Shown: piece by piece, positions 27,253 to 34,232 of the stretch
Numbering within the stretch: the first letter of the stretch is position 1
Layout of the letters: every line of letters begins with the position of its first letter
Assembly: GCA_045576355.1 (NCBI GenBank)
Contig: JAZNGG010000003.1
Coordinates: 1 to 35,890 of the forward strand
Reading direction: 5' to 3'
Length of the DNA: 35,890 bases
Source: Liminaster sp045576355
GTDB taxonomy: Bacteria > Bacteroidota > Bacteroidia > Bacteroidales > UBA3663
The notes under the pieces: model-generated
Database searches by the model: none
Told to the model about the DNA's origin: nothing
What the model saw: only the letters and a program-made list of their open reading frames with translations
Program-made: the position numbers and the translations under genes

Positions 27253-28791
27253 ATGATCGAAGCATTTAAAGAATTAGAAATCTGGTTTGTTACCGGAGCA
27301 CAGTTATTATATGGTGGAGACGCAGTCGTACAGGTTGATGGACACTCCACAGAGATGGTCAATGGTCTCAATGAGTCCGGCAAACTCCCCTTTAAGGTAG
27401 TCTATAAAGGGACAGCCAACTCCTCTCGCGAGGTAGAAACCATCTTCAAGGCTGCCAACAACGACGACCACTGCGTCGGTGTGATCACATGGATGCACAC
27501 CTTCTCCCCTGCTAAGATGTGGATTCACGGATTGCAGCAACTCAAAAAACCCCTACTCCACCTCCACACCCAGTATAACGCTGAAATTCCGTGGAATGAT
27601 ATCGACATGGACTTCATGAACCTCAATCAGTCCGCCCACGGAGATCGCGAGTTTGGGCATATTTGCACTCGCATGCGCATTCGCCGCAAGGTGGTCGTAG
27701 GTTACTGGAAAGACGAAGAGACCCTGCACAAGATTGCCGTATGGATGCGCGTTTGCGCCGGATGGGCTGACTCTCAAGACATGCTCATCATCCGCTTTGG
27801 CGACCAGATGAATAACGTAGCAGTTACAGATGGTGATAAAGTTGAAGCTGAGCAACGCATGGGCTACCACGTCGATTATTGCCCGGTCAGCGAACTCATG
27901 GACTACCAAAAACGTGTAAGCGACGCAGAGGTAGATGCTTTAGTTGCCACTTATTTCAAAGAGTACGAGCATGAAGCTACCTTAGAAGACCCCACTACCG
28001 AAGCATATCGCAAAGTGTGGAATGCTGCCAAAGCCGAATTAGCACTCCGCGCCATCCTTCAGGCCAAAGGTGCCAAGGGCTTCACCACCAACTTTGATGA
28101 TCTCGGCGATGTAGATACCTCCACAGGCAACTGCTTTGATCAGATCCCGGGTCTTGCATCACAGCGTCTCATGGCAGAGGGTTATGGTTTCGGAGCCGAA
28201 GGAGACTGGAAGTCTGCAGCCCTCTATCGCACCGTATGGGTGATGAACCAAGGGCTTGCCAAGGGTTGTTCATTCCTTGAGGACTACACCCTCAACTTCG
28301 ATGGTGCCAATAGCTCCATCCTTCAGTCACACATGCTTGAGATCTGTCCGTTGATCTCCTCTGCCCGTCCGCGCCTTGAAGTACACTTCCTCGGCATCGG
28401 CGTGCGCAAGAGCCAAACTGCCCGTCTCGTGTTTACCTCCAAGACCGGCCAAGGCTGCACAGCCACCATCGTTGATCTTGGCAACCGATTCCGCCTCATC
28501 GTCAACGATGTAGAGTGCATCGAGCCTAAACCGCTCCCCAAACTCCCCGTTGCATCTGCACTATGGATTCCAATGCCCAACTTCGAAGTTGGCGCCGGAG
28601 CATGGATCTTAGCCGGCGGCACACACCACTCCTGCTTCTCTTACGACCTCACCGCCGAATACTGGGAAGATTATGCAGAAATCGCAGGCATCGAGATGGT
28701 ACACATCAATCGAGAAACCACCATCAGCGAGTTTAAGAAAGAACTTCGCATGAACGAAGTATATTACATGCTCAACAAAGCGCTTTGCTAA
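27253..28791 (+). CDS. araA: L-arabinose isomerase
   Basis: 512 residues, the normal length. Interconverts L-arabinose and L-ribulose in the cytoplasm using manganese. The start (LEIWFVTGAQLLYGG) is typical; metal ligands lie in AEGYGFGAEGDWK (two Glu), QSHMLEICP (His) and THHSCFS (His). It is the second enzyme gene of the araDAB order and overlaps or abuts araB at its end. No sign of damage. Confidence 0.97.
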   Translation: MIEAFKELEIWFVTGAQLLYGGDAVVQVDGHSTEMVNGLNESGKLPFKVVYKGTANSSREVETIFKAANNDDHCVGVITWMHTFSPAKMWIHGLQQLKKPLLHLHTQYNAEIPWNDIDMDFMNLNQSAHGDREFGHICTRMRIRRKVVVGYWKDEETLHKIAVWMRVCAGWADSQDMLIIRFGDQMNNVAVTDGDKVEAEQRMGYHVDYCPVSELMDYQKRVSDAEVDALVATYFKEYEHEATLEDPTTEAYRKVWNAAKAELALRAILQAKGAKGFTTNFDDLGDVDTSTGNCFDQIPGLASQRLMAEGYGFGAEGDWKSAALYRTVWVMNQGLAKGCSFLEDYTLNFDGANSSILQSHMLEICPLISSARPRLEVHFLGIGVRKSQTARLVFTSKTGQGCTATIVDLGNRFRLIVNDVECIEPKPLPKLPVASALWIPMPNFEVGAGAWILAGGTHHSCFSYDLTAEYWEDYAEIAGIEMVHINRETTISEFKKELRMNEVYYMLNKALC

Positions 28792-28808
28792 TCCCCATTG
28801 ACCAGCCT

Positions 28809-30404
28809 ATGCAAACTGAAGCTAAAAATATCATCCAAAGCGGGCAAGCCATCCTCGGCATCGAGTTTGGCTCGACCCGCATCAAGGCTGTCCTGATCGA
28901 CCCAGCCCATAACCCCATCGCACAGGGAAGCCACACTTGGGAAAATCGTCTCACCGATGGTCTATGGACCTACACCATGGACGACATCTGGCAAGGCTTG
29001 CAGCACTGTTATGCTGACCTGAGAGCCAATGTCCTCGCACAATACGGCACCGAGATCGAACACCTCGCTGCCATCGGCATCAGCGCCATGATGCACGGCT
29101 ACATGGCATTTGACGCCCAAGAGCAGATCCTCGTCCCCTTCCGCACCTGGCGTAACACCAACACCGGTGCAGCTGCCGAGGCACTCTCCCGACTCTTTGA
29201 CTTCAACATTCCACTCCGCTGGAGCATCTCACACCTCTATCAGGCCATCCTCAATGGCGAGGAGCATGTGCCCCATATCACCTACCTCACCACCCTTGCC
29301 GGCTACATCCATTGGCAGCTCACAGGGGAGAAAGTTCTGGGCGTAGGCGATGCCTCCGGCATGCTCCCCATCGACCCGCAGAGCCGCAACTACGATGCTG
29401 AGATGATCAGTAAGTTTGATCGGCTCATTGCCGACAAGGGCTACGACTGGCGTCTCAGCGACATTCTGCCGCGCGTTCTCCTCGCCGGAGCTGATGCCGG
29501 GACACTCACTCCGGCAGGTGCTGCTCGTCTCGATGCCTCCGGACACCTCTGCGCAGGCACACCGCTTTGTCCTCCCGAGGGCGATGCAGGCACCGGCATG
29601 GTGGCAACCAATGCTGTCAAGCCACGCACCGGTAATGTCTCTGCCGGGACATCCTCATTCTCCATGATCGTCCTTGAGGACAACCTCTCACGACCCTATG
29701 AGATGATCGACATGGTGACCACTCCTGCCGGCAGCCCCGTAGCCATGGTGCACTGCAACAATTGCACCTCAGACCTCAATGCCTGGGTAAACATCTTCCG
29801 GGAGTATCAGCAACTCATGGGGCAACCTGTGGACATGGACGAAATCTACGGCAGACTCTATAACCATGCCCTCACCGGCGATGCAGACTGCGGAGGACTC
29901 ATCTCCTATAACTACATCTCCGGCGAACCACTCACCGGACTCGATCGGGGCTGTCCGCTCTTCATGCGCTCGGCCGATGACAAGTTTACTTTAGCCAACT
30001 TCATGCGTGCGCACCTCCATGCCGCTGTCGGTGTCTTGAAGCTGGGCAACGACATCCTCCTCCACGACGAGCACGTACGCGTCGATCGCATCACCGGGCA
30101 CGGCGGACTCTTCAAGACACCCGGTGTCGGGCAACGCATCCTCGCAGCAGCCCTCGCCTCCCCCATCTCCGTCATGGAGACTGCAGGCGAAGGTGGAGCA
30201 TGGGGCATCGCTCTGCTTGCTGCCTACGTGGTCCATAACCCGGATCACCTCTCGCTGGAGGCATATCTCGAGGACATAGTCTTTGGTGGCAACACCGGCA
30301 CAGAGATTGCACCCACCCCGGATGAGATCGCAGGCTTTGAGACCTACATCCGCAACTACCGCAACTGCCTCCCGACAGAGCAGGCTGCTGTACGGTGTAG
30401 ATAA
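28809..30404 (+). CDS. araB: Ribulokinase-type FGGY carbohydrate kinase
   Basis: 531 residues, actin-fold FGGY kinase. N-terminal phosphate-binding IGIEFGSTRIKAVLID, then ISAMMHGYMAF, GNVSAGTSSFSM and the C-terminal ATP-binding TGHGGLFKTPGVGQ and ETAGEGGAWGIA. With araD and araA beside it, it should phosphorylate L-ribulose to L-ribulose-5-phosphate. ATG 28809 is 17 bases after the araA stop; an in-frame TTG at 28785 overlapping araA by 7 bases is an alternative. The gene is distinctly GC-rich (40 of 60 bases in 29461-29520) compared with the surrounding window. Confidence 0.92.
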   Translation: MQTEAKNIIQSGQAILGIEFGSTRIKAVLIDPAHNPIAQGSHTWENRLTDGLWTYTMDDIWQGLQHCYADLRANVLAQYGTEIEHLAAIGISAMMHGYMAFDAQEQILVPFRTWRNTNTGAAAEALSRLFDFNIPLRWSISHLYQAILNGEEHVPHITYLTTLAGYIHWQLTGEKVLGVGDASGMLPIDPQSRNYDAEMISKFDRLIADKGYDWRLSDILPRVLLAGADAGTLTPAGAARLDASGHLCAGTPLCPPEGDAGTGMVATNAVKPRTGNVSAGTSSFSMIVLEDNLSRPYEMIDMVTTPAGSPVAMVHCNNCTSDLNAWVNIFREYQQLMGQPVDMDEIYGRLYNHALTGDADCGGLISYNYISGEPLTGLDRGCPLFMRSADDKFTLANFMRAHLHAAVGVLKLGNDILLHDEHVRVDRITGHGGLFKTPGVGQRILAAALASPISVMETAGEGGAWGIALLAAYVVHNPDHLSLEAYLEDIVFGGNTGTEIAPTPDEIAGFETYIRNYRNCLPTEQAAVRCR

Positions 30405-30409
30405 ACGTG

Positions 30410-30459
30410 AAGTTCTCTTTGGCTATTTGCCGATAGCAATAGGCAATAGCTGAGAACTT
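30410..30459 (+). other. First large hairpin after araB
   Basis: AAGTTCTC (30410-30417) pairs with GAGAACTT (30452-30459); inside, GGCTATTtGCC pairs with GGCAATAGC. It begins 5 bases after the araB stop. No T-run follows, so it probably shields the operon's 3' end. Confidence 0.65.
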
Positions 30460-30470
30460 AAGCGAAATTC

Positions 30471-30528
30471 ACCATGACTGAGGGCTGTAACTATTGGCAA
30501 AGCCAAGGCTATAGCCCTCGGTCATAGT
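30471..30528 (+). terminator. Second large hairpin after araB
   Basis: ACCATGACTGAGGGCTGTA (30471-30489) pairs with 30510-30528 with 16 Watson-Crick and 2 wobble pairs out of 19; TTGGC-AAA-GCCAA forms an inner stem. It is followed by TTGTTTATTGG, a weak T-rich tail, so it may end the arabinose transcript. Confidence 0.6.
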
Positions 30529-30645
30529 TTGTTTATTGGTTGATGGGGTACGACCGTTATGAACCATGACGATAAACGATGACTGGAAAAAAGCCAAAAG
30601 CCATACTGGGAGCAGCCTTGGGATAAAGGGGTAGGACTTTCAAGC

Positions 30646-30682
30646 ATTCAGCACACGAAGTTCACAACCAAAGTGAGTAACC
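30646..30682 (-). repeat. Degenerate copy of the dispersed repeat
   Basis: 31 of 37 bases match the reverse complement of 3997-4033 in the gap after mazG. The flanks also share CCTAACCCCT and AAACCTC words. Confidence 0.65.
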
Positions 30683-30925
30683 ATTCATCTCCTAACCCCT
30701 TAAACCTCCAAACCGATAATTTGCATAAATTAACACTAATATGTTATCTATACTTATCAATATATACCACACAATATCTCAACATTTTATCTAAGAGCAA
30801 CTCTCACTAATTATCTTGAGACCTGATCCTTGCATTCTCTAAAACCAATCCGGTATCTCACGAGTGTCGTAAGTTTATACACAGCGAGGCTCAAGCAATC
30901 GCCACGATATAGTTTCAGCACATGT

Positions 30926-31088
30926 CACGCGTGCTTATGGCACACGCCACGACGTACTTCAGTAATACTACTGGTTTGTTACTAAACTCAGCATGCTGAA
31001 GAGGCAAACACAGCACGCTGTGATTGCCAACGGACTGCGCTGCATCGGGTAACGCAGCGCACTGAATATCCCAACACAGTGCGCTGTG
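30926..31088. repeat. Cluster of CAGC/GCTG palindromes
   Basis: Within 163 bases lie CACGCGTG (30926-30933), TCAGCATGCTGA (30988-30999), CACAGC-AC-GCTGTG (31009-31022, extended by GGCAA/TTGCC), TGCGCTGC paired with GCAGCGCA (31036-31043 with 31054-31061) and CACAGTGCGCTGTG (31075-31088). No open frame I believe in covers them. Confidence 0.7.
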
Positions 31089-31107
31089 CTTTGAATTCAA
31101 TTCTTTT

Positions 31108-31145
31108 CAAAAAAGAAAAGCGAAGATAGACTCACCTATCCTCGC
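31108..31145 (-). terminator. Intrinsic terminator of the leftward small RNA
   Basis: Read on the minus strand, GCGAGGATAG (31145-31136) pairs with CTATCTTCGC (31129-31120), including one G-T wobble, around a 6-base loop and is followed directly by TTTTCTTTTTT. A clear intrinsic terminator with no protein gene in front of it. Confidence 0.75.
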
Positions 31146-31237
31146 TATATTTATTTGTCATGCGTTATATTCATTCGGTCATGAGCATTGCGTGACCTAT
31201 GTCTGTACATGCTCGACGAAACTTAACATCTCAATGT
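31108..31237 (-). ncRNA. Candidate leftward small RNA, about 130 nt
   Basis: Bounded by a full Bacteroides-type promoter (31273-31243) and an intrinsic terminator (31145-31108). The transcript has a possible GGTCA/TGACC hairpin in the middle and only one tiny frame (about 10 codons starting ATGTTAAGTTTC on the minus strand). It is antisense to no gene. I do not recognise a known RNA family. It could act on its neighbours or on distant mRNAs. Confidence 0.5.
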
Positions 31238-31242
31238 TTTTG

Positions 31243-31273
31243 CAAAGATACAACATCTGAAAACCGATGTCAA
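31243..31273 (-). promoter_or_regulatory. Leftward Bacteroides-type promoter
   Basis: On the minus strand TTG (31273-31271), 20 bases, TATCTTTG (31250-31243). Consensus spacing and -7 box; predicted start near 31237. No protein gene lies downstream of it on this strand. Confidence 0.6.
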
Positions 31274-31503
31274 GAGGTGTAAAGTTTTTTTAACAGATTA
31301 CAATTACGCTTCGCTATCAAACATGCTCCAGTCTGAGCGTTATTATCATTACCGCCACTACCATAACAACAACTACGATTTCACATAGCATTAATGAGAC
31401 CCTCTGATAATTATAGGCAGATTAATCTGTGCTAATCTCATTCATAGAGAAGCAAGATAATTTCCTAAAATATGAGAGTATTTATAATTTTATGCCAAAT
31501 CTA

Positions 31504-31536
31504 TTTGGGAAGTAGTCAATATTTTCCGTACCTTTG
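31504..31536 (+). promoter_or_regulatory. Promoter of the leader RNA and methylase operon
   Basis: TTTG (31504-31507), 21 bases, TACCTTTG (31529-31536); predicted start near 31543. It is the nearest convincing promoter upstream of the methylase-like gene at 31929, giving a leader of about 385 bases. No good promoter is seen between the leader terminator (ends 31866) and that gene. A much weaker TTTG (31635-31638)/TAAATCAT (31661-31668) pair is an alternative start. Confidence 0.65.
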
Positions 31537-31580
31537 CCCTCGTTCATAACATCCTTAACCGCTCATATTCGCAACGATTA

Positions 31581-31622
31581 ATGCCTATGGGCGTTCGACC
31601 AAAGGTAAAACAAACACACTAA
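31581..31622 (+). CDS. Possible 13-codon leader peptide
   Basis: ATG to TAA frame encoding MPMGVRPKVKQTH, 38 bases after the predicted transcription start and 73 bases before the structured rod. It is basic. It could be a leader peptide in an attenuation system but chance frames of this size are common, so confidence is low. Confidence 0.2.
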   Translation: MPMGVRPKVKQTH

Positions 31623-31694
31623 ACATATATCACATTTGACACAAAGACAACATAGCTAACTAAATCATATAACCAGCGTTTACTATTTATTCTA

Positions 31695-31866
31695 CAAACT
31701 CCGAAAACTTGGCCGTTAGAAAGAGTGTTATCTGCATGAATAAGTTCGTAAAACGCCTGCGCTTTGCGTGGGCAGAACTTATCTGCAGATAACGGGTCAA
31801 GGCCAAGTACCTCGGAGTTTGGATAAGTGAAGCCCGCGCTTCTTTTATCCAAACTCTCCTTTTTTT
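31695..31866 (+). ncRNA. Structured leader with competing antiterminator and terminator
   Basis: Nested pairing: CAAACTCCGA (31695-31704) with TCGGAGTTTG (31812-31821); CTTGGCC (31708-31714) with GGCCAAG (31801-31807); GTTATCTGCA (31727-31736) with TGCAGATAAC (31784-31793); ATAAGTTC (31740-31747) with GAACTTAT (31775-31782); and an apical GCCTGCGC-TTT-GCGTGGGC (31755-31773). Total about 43 pairs with an asymmetric 12 x 7 internal loop. The bases 31815-31821 of the outer stem also form the 5' strand of the terminator at 31815-31866, so the two folds exclude each other. Either an attenuator or riboswitch-like leader for the downstream operon, or a stand-alone rod-shaped RNA (6S-like in outline) with its own terminator. 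I recognise no family by sequence. Confidence 0.7.
31815..31866 (+). terminator. Intrinsic terminator within the leader
   Basis: GAGTTTGGATAA (31815-31826) pairs perfectly with TTATCCAAACTC (31845-31856), extended inside by GAAGC/GCTTC, and is followed by TCC and seven Ts. An outer 10-bp perfect repeat, CAAGTACCTC (31804-31813) and GAGGTACTTG (31867-31876), flanks it and offers a third pairing. Confidence 0.85.
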
Positions 31867-31928
31867 GAGGTACTTGACTGCTGACTCGTTGATTGAACAG
31901 ATAGTCTGCGCATAAACAAAGTGCAAAG

Positions 31929-32639
31929 ATGAACGACACATCTATTGACTTGACCGCCGACCCTACACGGCAGATCAAGTCCAAAGAGCGTGTGGCAGCT
32001 CATGGCGAAGTCTTTACAGCCAAGCGAGAGGTCAATGCCATGCTCGACCTTGTAGCAAACGAGTGTCTGCGTCCGGACTCTCGTTTCCTGGAGCCGGCTT
32101 GTGGTGATGGCAATTTTTTGGCTGTTATACTCAAACGAAAACTTACTGAACTACGCAGGAGATACAAGAAAAGCACACGCGACTATGAAAAACAGGCAAT
32201 AGTAGCTATTAGCAGCCTCTACGGGGTGGATATAATGAACGACAATGTTATTGCCTGTCGTGAACGTCTGTTTGGCATCTGGGATGCAGAATACACCTCT
32301 CATTGCAAAGGCCAGACTTCGGATGAAACCCGAGAAGCAGCCAGATTCATCATCGGTCGTAATATTATCAATGGTAATGCGCTGACGCTAATGTGCGTCG
32401 ATGCAGAAGGTAAAGACACATCGGCTCCCATTGTCTTTTCCGAGTGGACGCTAATCGGTGGCACTCAAATGCAGCGCTCCGATTATACAATGTCCGACCT
32501 CCTCCTCTACAATGATAAAAGTACAGAAAACGGAATGGGGAACCTCTTTGCGCTAAGCGAAGAGCAAAAAGAAGAAGGCGGCATATTTCTGAGAAGGTAT
32601 ATTACTCACTACAAAATGGTTCAGGATTATGGAGAATAG
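31929..32639 (+). CDS. N6-adenine methylase-like protein lacking the catalytic motif
   Basis: 236 residues. HGEVFTAKREV followed by motif I, FLEPACGDGNF (about 53-63), is the SAM-binding start of a type I/Eco57I-like adenine methylase, and SSLYGVDIMNDNVIACRERL fits motif II-III. No (N/D)PP(Y/F) motif IV follows; the chain ends after a segment (WTLIGGTQMQRSDYTMSDLL) with no match I know. It resembles the N-terminal part of the next gene, so they look like paralogues, this one probably a non-catalytic partner. Its last 11 bases overlap the next gene, implying translational coupling. No promoter is seen closer than the leader. Confidence 0.75.
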   Translation: MNDTSIDLTADPTRQIKSKERVAAHGEVFTAKREVNAMLDLVANECLRPDSRFLEPACGDGNFLAVILKRKLTELRRRYKKSTRDYEKQAIVAISSLYGVDIMNDNVIACRERLFGIWDAEYTSHCKGQTSDETREAARFIIGRNIINGNALTLMCVDAEGKDTSAPIVFSEWTLIGGTQMQRSDYTMSDLLLYNDKSTENGMGNLFALSEEQKEEGGIFLRRYITHYKMVQDYGE

Positions 32640-34143
32640 TGTATTCAAAAGCGTCTATAATCCCGACGTGCTTTCGTGTATTGCCAATCTTAGTAATGAT
32701 GAGGTATTCACTCCTCCTGAATTGGCAAACAGGATTATTGATATGCTCCCTCAGGAGTTGTTCGAGAACCCAGATACAACATTTCTTGACCCTTGTTGCA
32801 AGAGTGGAGTTTTCTTGCGTGAGATTGCCAAACGATTGATTAAAGGTCTTGAAGGGCAGATACCCGACCTTGAGAAGCGTATAGAGCATATCTTTTCCAA
32901 GCAACTCTTTGGTATTGCCATTACCGAACTTACAAGCCTGCTATCTCGCCGAAGTGTATATTGCAGTAAGTTCCCAAGCAGTGAGTTTTCTGCCTATCAG
33001 TTTCCCGAAGACAAACCGCAAGGAAATATCATCTACCAGCGCATCAAGCATACTTGGAAAGATGGGAAATGTATCTATTGCGGTGCTTCGCAGAGCGAAT
33101 ATGATCGTGGGGCAGAACTTGAAACCCACGCTTATCAGTTTATCCATAATTTAGATGTAAAGAAAGTATTCAATATGAAATTCGATGTGATTATAGGTAA
33201 TCCACCATATCAACTTGAAGTTGGAATAGAAAAGGATAATTATGCAATAGCACTTTATCATAAATTTGTAATTCAGGCAATAAAACTGAATCCAAGATTT
33301 TTGACAATGATTATTCCTTCAAGATGGTTTGCGGGAGGAAGAGGGTTAGATGAATTCCGTGATGAAATGCTTCATGATGATAGGTTAAGAGTCATACATG
33401 ATTACCCCGAAGCGGTTGAATGTTTTCCTGGAACGCAGATAAAAGGTGGTGTATGTTATTTTCTATGGGAACGTGATAACAAAGGTCTATGCGAAATAAC
33501 GACTCATCTCGGAGGCTATAAGCGTCCTTCAATGTTACGCCCACTATTGGAGTCTGGTTGCTCAACATTTATACGTTATAACGAATCAATAAGTATTCTT
33601 CACAAGGTTAAAGACAAAATGAGTGATAACATGTCGAAATATGTGAGCCCGCAGACTCCATTTGGATTTGTAACGAGTTTTAAAGGACACAAAGAAAAAG
33701 GCACCAATGATATACCTATTTATGTAAGTGGCTCAATTAATTACGTCAACCGTAATGAAGTTACCAAAGGCAATGATTTGATTGATGTATATAAAGTTTT
33801 TATACCTAAGGCAGGAAGCGGAAGCGACTCTTTTCCTCATTCAATTTTGGGCTTGCCATTATTGGGGGATAAAGGAAGCATATGCAATCAGACCTATTTA
33901 GTTATTGGACCTTTTCATAATGAAACACATTGCATAAACTTAATCTCCTATATTAAAACAAGATTTTTCCGTTTCATGGTTATGCTGAAGAAGAATACAC
34001 AAGATGCGATGAGAGGTGTTTATGAGTTTGTCCCTATTCAAGATTTTTCAAAGCCATGGACGGATGAAGAACTTTACGCCAAGTACGGCTTGAACGAAGA
34101 AGAGATTGCATTTATAGAATCAATGATACGCCCAATGGATTAA
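32629..34143 (+). CDS. Eco57I-type adenine DNA methylase
   Basis: 504 residues. DEVFTPPELANRIIDML and motif I FLDPCCKSGVF (52-62) form the SAM site; CIYCG (148-152) followed by ETHAYQFIH may bind zinc; motif IV is IIGNPPYQ (NPPY 191-194). The rest (about 230-480) should include the target recognition domain. Methylates adenine in a specific DNA site; with the downstream nuclease-helicase it forms a restriction-modification pair. The gene's composition changes near 33120: 29 of 60 bases are G/C in 33061-33120 but 17 and 16 of 60 in 33121-33180 and 33241-33300. That suggests exchange of the specificity part. Confidence 0.87.
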   Translation: MENSVFKSVYNPDVLSCIANLSNDEVFTPPELANRIIDMLPQELFENPDTTFLDPCCKSGVFLREIAKRLIKGLEGQIPDLEKRIEHIFSKQLFGIAITELTSLLSRRSVYCSKFPSSEFSAYQFPEDKPQGNIIYQRIKHTWKDGKCIYCGASQSEYDRGAELETHAYQFIHNLDVKKVFNMKFDVIIGNPPYQLEVGIEKDNYAIALYHKFVIQAIKLNPRFLTMIIPSRWFAGGRGLDEFRDEMLHDDRLRVIHDYPEAVECFPGTQIKGGVCYFLWERDNKGLCEITTHLGGYKRPSMLRPLLESGCSTFIRYNESISILHKVKDKMSDNMSKYVSPQTPFGFVTSFKGHKEKGTNDIPIYVSGSINYVNRNEVTKGNDLIDVYKVFIPKAGSGSDSFPHSILGLPLLGDKGSICNQTYLVIGPFHNETHCINLISYIKTRFFRFMVMLKKNTQDAMRGVYEFVPIQDFSKPWTDEELYAKYGLNEEEIAFIESMIRPMD

Positions 34144-34181
34144 AAATGTATTGCACTATGAAATGACATTTGCTCTTAAAA

Positions 34182-34214
34182 TTTGCAAACCGTACATAGC
34201 ATACATTATTTTTG
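34182..34214 (+). promoter_or_regulatory. Bacteroides-type promoter in front of the SIR2 gene
   Basis: TTTG (34182-34185), 21 bases, TATTTTTG (34207-34214), 18 bases before the ATG at 34233. A full consensus match, placed in the 89-base gap after the methylase, so the SIR2 gene can be expressed without the leader-controlled transcript; its mRNA would be almost leaderless. Confidence 0.65.
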
Positions 34215-34232
34215 TAGAAAACTCCAAAGATT

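Larger units (their letters stand above)
30405..31928. other. 1.5-kb gap without a convincing protein gene
   Basis: Between araB and the methylase-like gene. In order it holds two large hairpins, a degenerate dispersed repeat, a palindrome cluster, a candidate leftward small RNA (31108-31237), an AT-rich part with a 12-bp palindrome CAGATTAATCTG (31418-31429), a rightward promoter (31504-31536) and a structured leader (31695-31866). Short minus-strand frames at 30915-31100 and 31619-31984 run through the palindromes and the structured RNA and are most likely chance. Confidence 0.7.

Noticed and set aside
28785..28808. TTG start for araB overlapping araA
   Set aside because: Possible through translational coupling, but the ATG at 28809 gives a normal N-terminus; kept as an alternative in the entry.
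30926..31088. CRISPR array
   Set aside because: The palindromes are of unequal length and irregular spacing, without a constant repeat or spacers; no cas gene is in the window.
30915..31100. 61-codon minus-strand frame
   Set aside because: It is made of the palindrome cluster, with no recognisable protein features; the leftward promoter at 31243-31273 is followed by a terminator before reaching it.
31727..31793. Integron attC site
   Set aside because: Imperfect palindrome with extra bases, but the outer boxes read GTTA...TAAC, opposite to the RYYYAAC...GTTRRRY layout, and no integrase is present.
31695..31866. Retron msr-msd RNA
   Set aside because: The long hairpin and flanking repeats are suggestive, but no reverse transcriptase gene is in the window and the downstream genes are methylases; the terminator overlap fits attenuation better.
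31619..31984. Minus-strand open frames of 84 and 121 codons across the leader
   Set aside because: They run through the rod and terminator, whose symmetric pairing makes long open frames on both strands likely; no domain or promoter supports them.
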